Below, piece after piece: positions 24,282 to 32,790 of a DNA stretch of 64,000 nucleotides; position 1 is the stretch's first letter; each line of letters opens with the position of its first letter. The notes beneath the pieces are model-generated. The model had not been told where the DNA came from. It saw only the letters and a list, made by a program, of their open reading frames with translations, and did not search any database. The DNA lies in the NCBI GenBank assembly GCA_032160705.1, contig JAVHVE010000046.1, forward strand, positions 1-64,000, read 5' to 3'. The translations under genes and the position numbers were made by a program. The stretch comes from QHXM01 sp032160705 (GTDB taxonomy: Bacteria; Acidobacteriota; Blastocatellia; Pyrinomonadales; Pyrinomonadaceae).

Positions 24282-27200
24282 ATGCAAAAGCTGGCTGAAA
24301 TTTGTGTGCGGCGTCCGGTCTTCGCAACCGTCATTATTCTGATTCTGACGGTCATCGGCGGGTTCTCTTTCTTTACGCTCGGCGTTGACCGCTTCCCGAA
24401 AATTGACATCCCGACGGTCTCCGTTTCGACTTCCAACACGGGCGCTGCGCCGCAGGAAATTGAAACAGAGATTACAGACATCATCGAAGGCGCGGTCAAT
24501 ACCGTTCCCGGCATTGACGAGATACGTTCTTCCTCCGCGCAGGGACGCTCGAACGTCACCATCAACTTCAATCTGGAAAAAGACCCGGACCTCGCCACGC
24601 AGGAAGTGCGCGACAAAGTCAGCACCATCATCAATCGCCTGCCGGAAACCGCCGACCCGCCCATCGTCAGGAAATCCGACCCGGATTCGCAGCCGGTTCT
24701 GATTTACGCGATCAGCGCGCCGCGCTCTTCGATTGAGCTGACTACGCTCGTCCAGAATCAGATTCAGGAGCGAATTGAATCAGCCGACGGCGTCGGCGAA
24801 GTGGTCGTCTTCGGCGGACGCCAGCGCGAGATCAAAATCTACGTTGACCCGGAGCGTCTGCGCGCCTTTAACATGTCCGTGACGGAAGTCTCGAACGCCC
24901 TGCGCGCGCAGAATCTTGAACTCCCCGGCGGACGCCTGGACGAAGGCGCACGCACCGTGACCTTGCGGACGCTCTCGCGCGTCACTCGCGTGGAGGATTT
25001 CAACGACATCGTCATCACGACGAAGAACGGCTACCCGGTAAAAATTCGAGACATCGGACGCGTCGAAGACAGTGGCGTTGACCCGCAGTCGGCGGCATCT
25101 TTGGACGGCGTGCCCTCCGTCTCGCTCGGCATTCGCAAGCAGTCTGGCGCAAACACCATCGCCGTCATCTCAGAGGTCAAGCGACGCATGGCGGAGATTC
25201 AACCGCTGCTGCCCAAGGACGTTAAAATCGCCGTCACGCGTGACCAGTCGGAGTTCATCGAAACCAGCTTGCACGCTATCGAGGAACACTTAATCGTCGG
25301 CGGCCTGCTCGCCGCCTTGATTGTTTTCCTGTTCCTGTGGAACTTCCGCTCGACGATTATCGCCGCGCTCGCCATCCCGACCTCGATCATCTCTGCCTTC
25401 GCGCTGATTTCGGCGCTCGGCTATTCACTCAACCAGATGACGATGCTCGCATTGACGCTGATGGTCGGCATCGTGATTGACGACGCGATTGTGGTCTTGG
25501 AAAACATCTACCGCTTCGTGGAAGAAAAGGGAATGCATCCCTATCAGGCCGCGATTCAGGGCACGAAGGAAATCGGGCTGGCCGTCATGGCGACGACGCT
25601 TTCTTTGCTCGCGGTCTTTATTCCCGTCGGCTTTATGACCGGCATCGTCGGGCGGTTTATGTCGTCGTTCGGACTCACGTCTGCGGCGGCGATTGCCGTC
25701 TCGCTCATCGTCTCGTTTACGCTGACGCCGATGCTCGCAGCGCGTTGGATTAAACCTCCGAAAGAGACGGTCACGCCTGAAGGCATTCCTGCCGGAGCTG
25801 GCGGCGAAGGAGACGGTCACGGTAATGATGAGCTATTGCCTGCACCGCGCCGCAAAGAGAAGAGTGCGGAGAAGGAACACGTCTCAGGTTCTAAAGGCGG
25901 TCGCTTCTATCGCCCGATTGATCGCTCCTACATGTGGATGCTCAAGTGGTCGATGGCGCATCGCTGGATCATCGTGGTCGTCTGCGCGGTGGTCGTCGCC
26001 TCAATCGTGCCGCTCTACAAGTGGGTCGGTTATAACTTCCTGCCCGACGAAGATGAGTCTGCCTTTCAAGTGAGCGCGCGCTTGCCGCAGGGCACGAGCC
26101 TCGCGGCGACGCAAAGTGTGCTGGAGCGCATCGCGCGCGACGTGCGTGAGCAAATCCCCGGTGTCGAGAACACGCTTGTCAACGCGGGCGGAGGCGGAGG
26201 CGGCGGTGCGCCGAATTCCGGCTCCGTCCAGGTCAGGCTCAAGCCTGTCGCCGAGCGCCGGTTTTCGCAGACCGACTTGATTCAGCAGACGCGCGACATG
26301 ATACGTAAAAGGAAGTATCCGAAAGAGTATGTCATCAACGCGTCGGGCGGGTCTTCCATCGGCGCGAGCCTCGGCCAGGGGCGCGGCGGGTCATCTCTGG
26401 GCTTCTTCATCAGCGGCCCCGACATTCAAAAGCTCGACGAATATTCAAACAAACTGGTCGAGCGTATCAAGCAGGATCAGAACTTCCGCGACGCAGACCG
26501 CTCGCTCCAACTGAGCAGTCCTGAGGTGCGAATCATCATTGACCGCCAGCGCGCCGCAGACCTCGGCGTCAAGGCGGGCGACGTGGCGCAGGCTTTGAAC
26601 ACGCTCGCCGCCGGAGCGCGCGTCACCACTTTCAGCGAAGGCTCAGATCAATACGATGTGGTCGTGCGCGCCGGAGAAGAGTTCCGGCGCACGCGCGAGA
26701 ATTTGAGCAACTTTACAGTGGCGTCGTCTTCGGGCGGCACGGTCGGGTTGGAGAAACTCGTGCGGCTCGAAGAGGGTGAAAGTCCCGCTTCGATTGATCG
26801 CCTTAATCGCCAACGGCAGGTCACAGTCTCGGCGAGTCTCGCGCCGAACGGCTCGGAGGCCGACGCCCTCGTCGCCGTCCAGCGTTACGCTGCCGAACTG
26901 AACATGGAAGCAGGTTACAGCACGGGCGTAACGGGACAGTCGAAGGAACTCCAGAAAGCGAACCAGTCGTTCATGCTGGCGTTCCTGCTCTCGTTCGTCT
27001 TCATGTACCTGATTTTGGCCGCGCAGTTCGAGTCGTTCATTCACCCGGTGACGATTCTCTTAACGCTGCCGCTCTCGATTCCCTTCGCGCTGCTTTCGAC
27101 GTTGATCGCCGGGCAACGACTCAACATCTTCTCCGCGCTCGGCATCCTGCTCCTCTTCGGTATCGTCAAGAAGAACGCCATCTTGCAGATTGACCACACG

Positions 27201-27632
27201 AATGAATTGCGCGCGCACGGCATGGAGCGATACAGCGCCATTCTTCAGGCGAACCGCGACCGTCTGCGCCCCATCCTGATGACGACGATTGCGCTGGTCG
27301 CGGGCATGATTCCGCTCATCGTAGGCAGTGGCGCTGGCGCTGCGACCAACCGCTCAATCGGCGTGCTGGTGGTTGGCGGCCAGAGTTTGTGCCTGCTGCT
27401 CACCCTTCTCGCCGTCCCGGTCTTCTATTCGCTCTTTGAAGATGCGAAGGAGTCGCGCGTGTGGGGCTACATCGGGGCGCGCTTCAGTAACTTTAAGGGA
27501 GGTACGGGTCGCCGTCTCGCGGAAGCATACGCGGGCGTGCGTCGCGCCGTGGCCCGCAAACCCAAAGTTGTCATTCCCCCCTCCGGCAAAACCGCAAAGG
27601 ATAGATATGTTGATCAAGCTTCAGGCGACTAA
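24282..27632 (+). CDS. RND multidrug efflux pump (HAE1/AcrB-like inner-membrane permease)
   Basis: A 1116-residue proton-driven pump. It has the 12-helix, two-half layout of RND permeases. The first helix (VFATVIILILTVIGGFSFFT), the proton-relay Asp pair in GIVIDDAIVVLENI (helix 4), and the second-half helices FVFMYLILAAQFESF and GILLLFGIVKKNAILQIDH are clear. It carries the porter-domain sequences expected for drugs rather than metals, since the helix 4 motif is of the HAE1 type. An unusual charged cytosolic insert of about 50 residues (HGNDELLPAPRRKEKSAEKE) separates the halves. Its last 26 bases overlap the outer-membrane factor gene. Substrates cannot be predicted. Confidence 0.95.
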   Translation: MQKLAEICVRRPVFATVIILILTVIGGFSFFTLGVDRFPKIDIPTVSVSTSNTGAAPQEIETEITDIIEGAVNTVPGIDEIRSSSAQGRSNVTINFNLEKDPDLATQEVRDKVSTIINRLPETADPPIVRKSDPDSQPVLIYAISAPRSSIELTTLVQNQIQERIESADGVGEVVVFGGRQREIKIYVDPERLRAFNMSVTEVSNALRAQNLELPGGRLDEGARTVTLRTLSRVTRVEDFNDIVITTKNGYPVKIRDIGRVEDSGVDPQSAASLDGVPSVSLGIRKQSGANTIAVISEVKRRMAEIQPLLPKDVKIAVTRDQSEFIETSLHAIEEHLIVGGLLAALIVFLFLWNFRSTIIAALAIPTSIISAFALISALGYSLNQMTMLALTLMVGIVIDDAIVVLENIYRFVEEKGMHPYQAAIQGTKEIGLAVMATTLSLLAVFIPVGFMTGIVGRFMSSFGLTSAAAIAVSLIVSFTLTPMLAARWIKPPKETVTPEGIPAGAGGEGDGHGNDELLPAPRRKEKSAEKEHVSGSKGGRFYRPIDRSYMWMLKWSMAHRWIIVVVCAVVVASIVPLYKWVGYNFLPDEDESAFQVSARLPQGTSLAATQSVLERIARDVREQIPGVENTLVNAGGGGGGGAPNSGSVQVRLKPVAERRFSQTDLIQQTRDMIRKRKYPKEYVINASGGSSIGASLGQGRGGSSLGFFISGPDIQKLDEYSNKLVERIKQDQNFRDADRSLQLSSPEVRIIIDRQRAADLGVKAGDVAQALNTLAAGARVTTFSEGSDQYDVVVRAGEEFRRTRENLSNFTVASSSGGTVGLEKLVRLEEGESPASIDRLNRQRQVTVSASLAPNGSEADALVAVQRYAAELNMEAGYSTGVTGQSKELQKANQSFMLAFLLSFVFMYLILAAQFESFIHPVTILLTLPLSIPFALLSTLIAGQRLNIFSALGILLLFGIVKKNAILQIDHTNELRAHGMERYSAILQANRDRLRPILMTTIALVAGMIPLIVGSGAGAATNRSIGVLVVGGQSLCLLLTLLAVPVFYSLFEDAKESRVWGYIGARFSNFKGGTGRRLAEAYAGVRRAVARKPKVVIPPSGKTAKDRYVDQASGD

Positions 27633-29985
27633 CGAAATGCGGAATGCGGATTTCGGAATGCGGATTGGAAAGACAATCGCCCGTATTCTTAAATCCGCAA
27701 TCCGCAATCCGCAATCCGCAATCATAACGGCGCTGTTTATATTCACGGCGGGCGTCGTGTCGGCGCAGACTCCTGCACCGTCTCCCTCGACGCCGCAGCA
27801 AGCGCCGCCCGCAGGCACGCAGACGCAGCAACAGCAGCAACCGGGTCAGCCGCCGCCTTCACGGATACAACTGCCGCCGAATTCGTCGTCCGCTCCGGTG
27901 CGCCCTGACAACGAAGCGCAGCAAAGCACGCAGCCGCAAACCGGCCTGGAGCAGGAGCGCCAGCAGACGACACCCAATACGCAGGGGCCGCGTCCTCCTT
28001 CGCCGCAGGTGCAGCCGCAATCGCAACAGACCGCGCCCGGACAGCAGCAGCCCACGCAGGCCACGCCCGCCGGGACTCAAGCTCCGCCGGGCACGACTCC
28101 CACAGCTTCGCCCGCGAACGGCGTTGTTCCGCAGTCGCCCGGTCAAAACGTCGGAGTGTCAGCCGGAATAGCGCCCGCAGAACTTCCGCAGGAGCCTCCG
28201 CCGGTTGCGCCGAATTTCCGTGCGCCCGCGCGCCCTCTGCCAAGCGCCGAGCGCGTCGGCGTGGATGTCTCCGATCAGATGCCGCTGACGCTGAACGACG
28301 CGATTGCGCTGGCGCTTCAGAATAACAATGACATTGACGGCTCGCGCATCAATGTGCAGATTGCCGAGTATGAGCTAAAGGCTGCGCGTGGAGTTTACGA
28401 TCCCATTTTTTCATCGGAGAGTTACTACGAGAGCCGCGTCACGCCGACCAGCTCGACTCTCGGCGGCGCGCAAAACGGCTCTGTCATGCAAACAGACCTG
28501 ACAGGCGCAGCTCGCTTAGGGGGCTTCTCGCCGTTTGCGGGCGGCGCTTATCAATTGGACTTCTCTTCGACGCGCCTGACGACGAATAATCAGAACGTCA
28601 CCTTGAATCCGCAATTTCCGACCGCCTTCACACTGACCTACACGCAACCGCTCTGGCGTGGTTTGCGCTTTGATAACAACCGCCGCCAGATTGAGATTGC
28701 CAAGAAGAATCTCTCATTAACGGACGCGCAGTTTCGCCAGCGCGCCATCGAAGTGATCTCGCAGGTCGAGCAGGCATACTGGGATTTGGTCTTCTCGCTG
28801 CGAAACTTGCAGGTGCAGATAGACGCCGTCAAGCAGGCGCGCACACAGGTCGAAAGCAACCAGAGACTGGTCGAGAAAGGCGTGCTCGCGCCGATAGACA
28901 TTATCGCCGCCAATACGCAGGTGACGACCTTCGAGCAAAATGTCTACACGGCGCAGGAGGCTGTGACGCGCGCCGAGAATACTTTGAAGACGCTGATGCT
29001 GCCCGCGCGCACCGATGCGCTCTGGTCGCGCCCTTTAACGCCCATCACGCCCATCAACCTGGAAGCCCCGCGCGTGCCGCTTGAGCAGGCTGTCAACGCC
29101 GCGCTCAAGAGCCGACCCGAACTGGCGCAGCTTCAGACCAACGCCGAGATTAATCAGATAGACACGCGCTTTTTCCGCGACCAGACCAAGCCGCAGGTTG
29201 ATCTCGTCGGAACATATACTTCTGTCGGCCTCGCGGGAGCGCTGACTTCAGCAGCATCAGGAGGAAGCACGAGTTCGGGCAGCAGCTCAAACGCGCAGTT
29301 CCGCGCGCGAGTCAACGAACTGTCCACGCTCGCGGGGCTGACGCCACTTGAAACTACTACGAGCGGCGGAACGGTGACGCCCAATCTGGTCGGCGGATAT
29401 GGGAAGTCGCTCTCGAATCTGCTGGGGCAGGATTATCCGACCTATCGCGTCGGCGTGCGCGTTGCGCTGCCTTTGCGTAACCGAACTGCCGAAGCCAATC
29501 TGGGGCGCTCCCTCGCTCAAGGAAGTTTTATTCAGAATCAACGCGCGCAGGCAGAGCAAATAATCGAAGCCGACGTGCGCAACACCTCGCAGACATTAAG
29601 ATCGGCGGAAGCGCGCCTTCAAGCCGCCGCTTCCACGCGTTTCTCCACAGAGCAACAGTACGAGAGCGAGCAGCGACAATTCAGGGCGGGCACGAGCACG
29701 GTCTTTCTGGTCTTGCAGCGGCAAAATGAATTGCTGGCCGCGCGCGGGCGCGAATTGCAGGCGCAAACCGATCTCAACAAAGCCATCGCCGAATTCGAGC
29801 GCGCCACCGGCAACACGCTCGCAGCCAACAACGTCGCCGTGCGTTCCGACACACCCACGCGTCAGCTTGAAATACAGCGACCTGCGCCGGAAGCAGGTGT
29901 GAGCAATTCCGGCGGTGGGTCAGTGTTCACCGAAAGAGGGGCAGCCAGCGCCGCCGCTGTCGAGGTGAAAGCGAATGATAAATGA
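27607..29985 (+). CDS. TolC-family outer-membrane efflux protein with long Pro/Gln-rich N-terminus
   Basis: A 792-residue protein starting at the ATG at 27607 (AAGGA upstream), overlapping the pump gene. Residues 10-39 are encoded by a heptamer-repeat hairpin (phrases EMRNADFGMR and KSAIRNPQSAI). The export signal's hydrophobic core follows (IITALFIFTAGVVSAQ). Residues 54-212 form a disordered Pro/Gln/Thr-rich stretch rarely this long in the family. From about 224 the TolC fold begins (LTLNDAIALALQNNNDIDGS), with its two homologous halves (second: VPLEQAVNAALKSRPELAQL) and the C-terminal QFRAGTSTVFLVLQRQNELL. It should form the trimeric channel for the efflux complex. Its stop overlaps the next adaptor gene. 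Confidence 0.9.
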   Translation: MLIKLQATNEMRNADFGMRIGKTIARILKSAIRNPQSAIITALFIFTAGVVSAQTPAPSPSTPQQAPPAGTQTQQQQQPGQPPPSRIQLPPNSSSAPVRPDNEAQQSTQPQTGLEQERQQTTPNTQGPRPPSPQVQPQSQQTAPGQQQPTQATPAGTQAPPGTTPTASPANGVVPQSPGQNVGVSAGIAPAELPQEPPPVAPNFRAPARPLPSAERVGVDVSDQMPLTLNDAIALALQNNNDIDGSRINVQIAEYELKAARGVYDPIFSSESYYESRVTPTSSTLGGAQNGSVMQTDLTGAARLGGFSPFAGGAYQLDFSSTRLTTNNQNVTLNPQFPTAFTLTYTQPLWRGLRFDNNRRQIEIAKKNLSLTDAQFRQRAIEVISQVEQAYWDLVFSLRNLQVQIDAVKQARTQVESNQRLVEKGVLAPIDIIAANTQVTTFEQNVYTAQEAVTRAENTLKTLMLPARTDALWSRPLTPITPINLEAPRVPLEQAVNAALKSRPELAQLQTNAEINQIDTRFFRDQTKPQVDLVGTYTSVGLAGALTSAASGGSTSSGSSSNAQFRARVNELSTLAGLTPLETTTSGGTVTPNLVGGYGKSLSNLLGQDYPTYRVGVRVALPLRNRTAEANLGRSLAQGSFIQNQRAQAEQIIEADVRNTSQTLRSAEARLQAAASTRFSTEQQYESEQRQFRAGTSTVFLVLQRQNELLAARGRELQAQTDLNKAIAEFERATGNTLAANNVAVRSDTPTRQLEIQRPAPEAGVSNSGGGSVFTERGAASAAAVEVKANDK
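27634..27724. repeat. heptamer-repeat hairpin inside the TolC-like coding region
   Basis: The left arm (27634-27668) is five units of the type GGAATGC and the right arm (27692-27724) four and a half perfect AATCCGC units. Unlike the other elements it lies inside the open frame, in the segment before the signal peptide core, and codes for residues 10-39 of the protein. Confidence 0.85.
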
Positions 29986-30640
29986 TTTCGCGCCGCCAGT
30001 TGTGAAACAGCTTCTTGGAGTTCTCGCTGTGTTGGCGCTCGTCGCCTCGTCCGCCTGTCAATCACAGACAGGCAGCGACGGGGTTGAGGCGCGCGGAATC
30101 ATCATCGTGAATGCGCCTGCGACGGGCGAGATACGCCGCGTCCTCGTGCGCGAAGGCATGGCGGTCAACGAAGGCGCGCCGATTGTCGAGATCGCCGTCC
30201 GCGTGGAAGGCCAGAGCACGCCGCCACCTCAAGCGGAAGACCCGCAGGCGCGCGCCGCCAGAAACACGCAGACGGCACAGGCAGAAACGGAAGCGGCACG
30301 CGCCGATGTGGTTCGTAAAGAGGTGGAGGTGCAGCGTCTGACTCCGCTCGTTGCTTCAGGCGATGCGCCACAGGCGCAATTGGACGGGGCGCGCGCGGAG
30401 TTTGAAAAAGCGCAGCGACGCTTGCAGCAAGCTCAGTCGTTAGCTGAGAACGCACAATCCGGTCTGGCCACCGCACGCCAGCAGTCCCAAAACTCTTCCG
30501 TCCCTGCACAGACGTTTTCCGAGCAGATCGTCACCGCGCGCGCTTCTTCCGCCGGAACCTTGAGCGTCATCAACGCGCGTGTCGGCGAGCGTGTGACCGC
30601 CGGGCAACCGCTGGCCACACTCCGCGCCGGGCAGCCATGA
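29975..30640 (+). CDS. short lipoprotein adaptor-like protein (lipoyl halves plus coiled coil only)
   Basis: A 221-residue lipoprotein with the lipobox LVASSAC (Cys28). It has the first half of a biotinyl-lipoyl domain (IIIVNAPATGEIRRVLVREG), an alpha-hairpin of about 90 residues (TAQAETEAARADVVRKEVEV, then LQQAQSLAENAQSG) and the second half (ARASSAGTLSVINARVGERV). The beta-barrel and membrane-proximal domains of normal adaptors are absent. It overlaps the TolC-like gene by 11 bases, so the two are probably translated together. It may be an accessory adaptor or cap for the outer-membrane channel; this is inference from domain content. Confidence 0.8.
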   Translation: MINDFAPPVVKQLLGVLAVLALVASSACQSQTGSDGVEARGIIIVNAPATGEIRRVLVREGMAVNEGAPIVEIAVRVEGQSTPPPQAEDPQARAARNTQTAQAETEAARADVVRKEVEVQRLTPLVASGDAPQAQLDGARAEFEKAQRRLQQAQSLAENAQSGLATARQQSQNSSVPAQTFSEQIVTARASSAGTLSVINARVGERVTAGQPLATLRAGQP

Positions 30641-30653
30641 ATCAAAGAAGGAA

Positions 30654-30753
30654 GAGATAGGATTAACAAGATGAACAGGATGGAAAAAGCAACAGCAAGC
30701 TTCCTTTTTCCTGCCTTCTCTGCTTAATCTTGCTAATCCTGTTAATCCTGTCT
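30654..30753. repeat. 9-base-repeat hairpin
   Basis: The left arm (30654-30682) has units of nine bases (AGGATTAAC, AAGATGAAC, AGGATGG) and the right arm (30722-30753) the inverse (TAATCTTGC, TAATCCTGT, TAATCCTGT). An inner stem GGAAAAAG/CTTTTTCC extends it. It lies between the short adaptor gene and the membrane-protein gene, which has its own AGGGG before the ATG. Confidence 0.85.
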
Positions 30754-30781
30754 ATTTGACGATTCTGTTTAGGGGCTGTTA

Positions 30782-31144
30782 ATGGTTTCAGAAGTAACCA
30801 ACATTGGGCCGAGCGAGCGGCGCAAGCGACGATTGCTCGGCGTGGTAGCTCTGACCGTCGGCGTCAGCCTCGCTTTCGTCCTGGTCATCATGCAAGCGCC
30901 GCGCTGGTCGCGAGCCATCATTTTCTTTCCCATCTGGATAGCAGGCTTAGGTCTGATGCAGGCGCGCGAGAAGGTCTGCATCGCGCTGGCTGCGAGCGGC
31001 AAATGCAACATGGATGCGGGCGAAGAGAGCCTGACGGACGAAAGTTTAATCGAGCAACTGAGAGGCAAAGCGCGACGCATCAACCGTCGCGCTCTGATTA
31101 CTGCCGGGGCGATTACCTTGCTCGCGCTTCTTTTCCCCGGCTGA
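30782..31144 (+). CDS. small membrane protein of unknown function
   Basis: A 120-residue protein with two N-terminal membrane helices (RRLLGVVALTVGVSLAFVLV and SRAIIFFPIWIAGLGLMQAR), a cytosolic or periplasmic loop with the phrase CIALAASGKCNMDAGEE, and a final helix near the C-terminus (LITAGAITLLALLF). No family name is recognised. It follows the efflux genes on the same strand after a 9-base-repeat hairpin, so it may be co-transcribed. AGGGG stands six bases before the ATG. Confidence 0.7.
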   Translation: MVSEVTNIGPSERRKRRLLGVVALTVGVSLAFVLVIMQAPRWSRAIIFFPIWIAGLGLMQAREKVCIALAASGKCNMDAGEESLTDESLIEQLRGKARRINRRALITAGAITLLALLFPG

Positions 31145-31182
31145 ACATCAGTTCGAGAGAAAGCAACCCGGAAAAACCTTAA

Positions 31183-31254
31183 TCCACGAAGTCACACGAA
31201 ACGACACGAAAGATTGTTCTTTCTTCTTTGTGCTGTTTCGTGTGACTTCGCGGA
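31183..31254. repeat. about 10-base-repeat hairpin
   Basis: The left arm (31183-31211) is built of CACGAAGTCA, CACGAAACGA and CACGAAAG. The right arm (31226-31254) is the complement, with one stretch of 15 exact bases (TTTCGTGTGACTTCG). The loop is T-rich. It precedes the DMT transporter gene. Confidence 0.85.
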
Positions 31255-31268
31255 TCGTCTTCTTCATC

Positions 31269-32132
31269 GTGAAAACGCTTCTCTGCACAGCATTCGCGCT
31301 CATCGCCTTCGCCATGAATTCGGTGCTCTGTCGGCTGGCTCTCGGCGCATCTGCCATTGATGCTGCTACGTTCTCGACCGTTCGATTGCTCTCCGGCGCT
31401 TTCGCGCTCCTGCTGATAACAGTCCTCTCCAAAGGAAAGATTTCCTCTCTGCGGCGCGGCAACTGGACTTCCGCTGCGCTGCTCTTTCTCTACGCCGTAG
31501 CTTTCTCTTTCGCCTACATCGGCCTCAGCGCAGGGACGGGTGCACTCATTCTGTTCGGCTCGGTGCAGGCGACTATGCTCATCGCGGCCTTACATTCGGG
31601 CGAGCGGCCTCACTTGCTGGAATGGGCGGGGCTGCTCGTCGCGCTGGCCGGTCTGATCTATCTGGTGTTTCCGGGACTGGCTGCGCCGCAGCCTTTCAGG
31701 TCTGCGCTGATGGCAATCGCAGGCATCTCCTGGGGCTTTTATTCGCTTCGGGGGCGGCGTCGCGCCATTGACCCGCTGGCTGACACGACGAATAATTTTG
31801 TTTGCGCTGTGCCTCTGGTTGTCATCATCAACCTCATCATGGTGCGCGACACGCACGTGTCCGCGAAAGGATTCCTGTTCGCGGTTTTGTCTGGAGCGCT
31901 GGCTTCAGGTGTTGGCTATGTCGTCTGGTACACCGCGCTCAAGGGATTGACGGCGACGCGTGCGGCGACCGTGCAGCTACTCGTTCCTGTGCTGGCAGCC
32001 ATTGGCGGAGTGATACTTCTTTCGGAAGGCATCTCCATGCGTCTCATTCTTTCCGCAATGATGATTCTCGGAGGCGTCGGGCTAGCTCTGGCAGGCCGAC
32101 GCCATTTGATTCAGACGAAGAGGACAGAGTGA
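31269..32132 (+). CDS. DMT-superfamily (EamA) transporter
   Basis: A 287-residue inner-membrane protein with ten helices as two EamA repeats. The first begins TLLCTAFALIAFAMNSVLCR; the second begins after FRSALMAIAGISWGFYSLRG. The conserved end AATVQLLVPVLAAIGGVILL is typical. EamA proteins export small metabolites or take up drugs; the substrate is unknown. The open frame reaches a GTG at 31230, but that part lies in the repeat hairpin; the GTG at 31269 gives the usual N-terminus, though no ribosome site is visible. It stands after the efflux operon on the same strand. Confidence 0.85.
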   Translation: MKTLLCTAFALIAFAMNSVLCRLALGASAIDAATFSTVRLLSGAFALLLITVLSKGKISSLRRGNWTSAALLFLYAVAFSFAYIGLSAGTGALILFGSVQATMLIAALHSGERPHLLEWAGLLVALAGLIYLVFPGLAAPQPFRSALMAIAGISWGFYSLRGRRRAIDPLADTTNNFVCAVPLVVIINLIMVRDTHVSAKGFLFAVLSGALASGVGYVVWYTALKGLTATRAATVQLLVPVLAAIGGVILLSEGISMRLILSAMMILGGVGLALAGRRHLIQTKRTE

Positions 32133-32167
32133 AGAGAAGACAGACGCGAAGCGCGCCGCTATTCATT

Positions 32168-32401
32168 TCACGCAAGCGATGTCGCTCGCGGCGAGCGGAA
32201 GCCGGATTCTTTGAGCAGGTCGGTAAGCGCTCGCCTGTATTCCTCAGACCGCTGCCGGTGCTCGCTTATCCAGCCGGACACGACCGTCTTCAACTCACGC
32301 TCGGAAGGCTCTGTCCCGGAGTTGCACTGAGCTTTTGTGAGACTCTCTGTGCCCGCGCGCTGTTGATGCTTGATAACACGTACCCGTCGATGCTGTTGCA
32401 T
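32168..32401 (-). CDS. small basic helical protein, unknown
   Basis: A 77-residue protein not recognised as any family. It is supported by GGAGGGG placed seven bases before its ATG and by a well-formed amphipathic helical body (SERELKTVVSGWISEHRQRS, then EEYRRALTDLLKESGF). It is highly charged, without signal peptide or membrane segment. It diverges from the 59-residue membrane protein at 32563; the 161 bases between hold a small palindrome (AAAAGAT/ATCTTTT at 32466-32484). It converges on the DMT gene. Confidence 0.5.
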   Translation of the reverse strand: MQQHRRVRVIKHQQRAGTESLTKAQCNSGTEPSERELKTVVSGWISEHRQRSEEYRRALTDLLKESGFRSPRATSLA

Positions 32402-32562
32402 AAAATTTCCCCTCCACTTGGTAAACGCGAGATTCGCCGGAAAAAGGGATCAGCGATGGCTCAATAAAAGATGGATGATCTTTTAGTGTCCCCGTTTTAC
32501 GCGTTAACGGTTGAGGGTTGAAATGATTTTGATGAAAGTTGAATCGGCGGGAGGTGTGGGAA

Positions 32563-32742
32563 ATGCTCTTACTGATTTTGGTCGGCATCTTCGCGCTGGT
32601 AAGCGCAAGCTATCTGCTGGGACGCGCCGACGGGTCTTTCGCTGACGGGCTGTTGCGTATTGGCGAAGCTGTCTTCGACTTCGTCGAGTACAAGGCGGCG
32701 CTCAGGAGTGTGCGTACCGTGGGGTTGAAGCGCTCGCTGTAG
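32563..32742 (+). CDS. tiny membrane protein, unknown
   Basis: A 59-residue protein. Residues 1-21 are one membrane helix (LLLILVGIFALVSASYLLGR), followed by a short amphipathic part (GLLRIGEAVFDFVEYKAALR) and a basic end. The ATG at 32563 has GGGAGG nine bases upstream; an upstream ATG at 32539 would put charged residues first and is less likely. It could be a small regulator of a membrane complex, but nothing in the context shows which. It converges with the large kinase gene. Confidence 0.55.
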   Translation: MLLLILVGIFALVSASYLLGRADGSFADGLLRIGEAVFDFVEYKAALRSVRTVGLKRSL

Positions 32743-32790
32743 CGGGGCGGATCGCTTATAAAGCTTCCTGATTACAGCACCGGACTATTT

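Noticed and set aside
27328..27606. N-terminal extension of the TolC-like frame
   Set aside because: It lies fully inside the pump gene in another frame and has Arg/Cys-rich shadow composition; the ATG at 27607 has a ribosome site.
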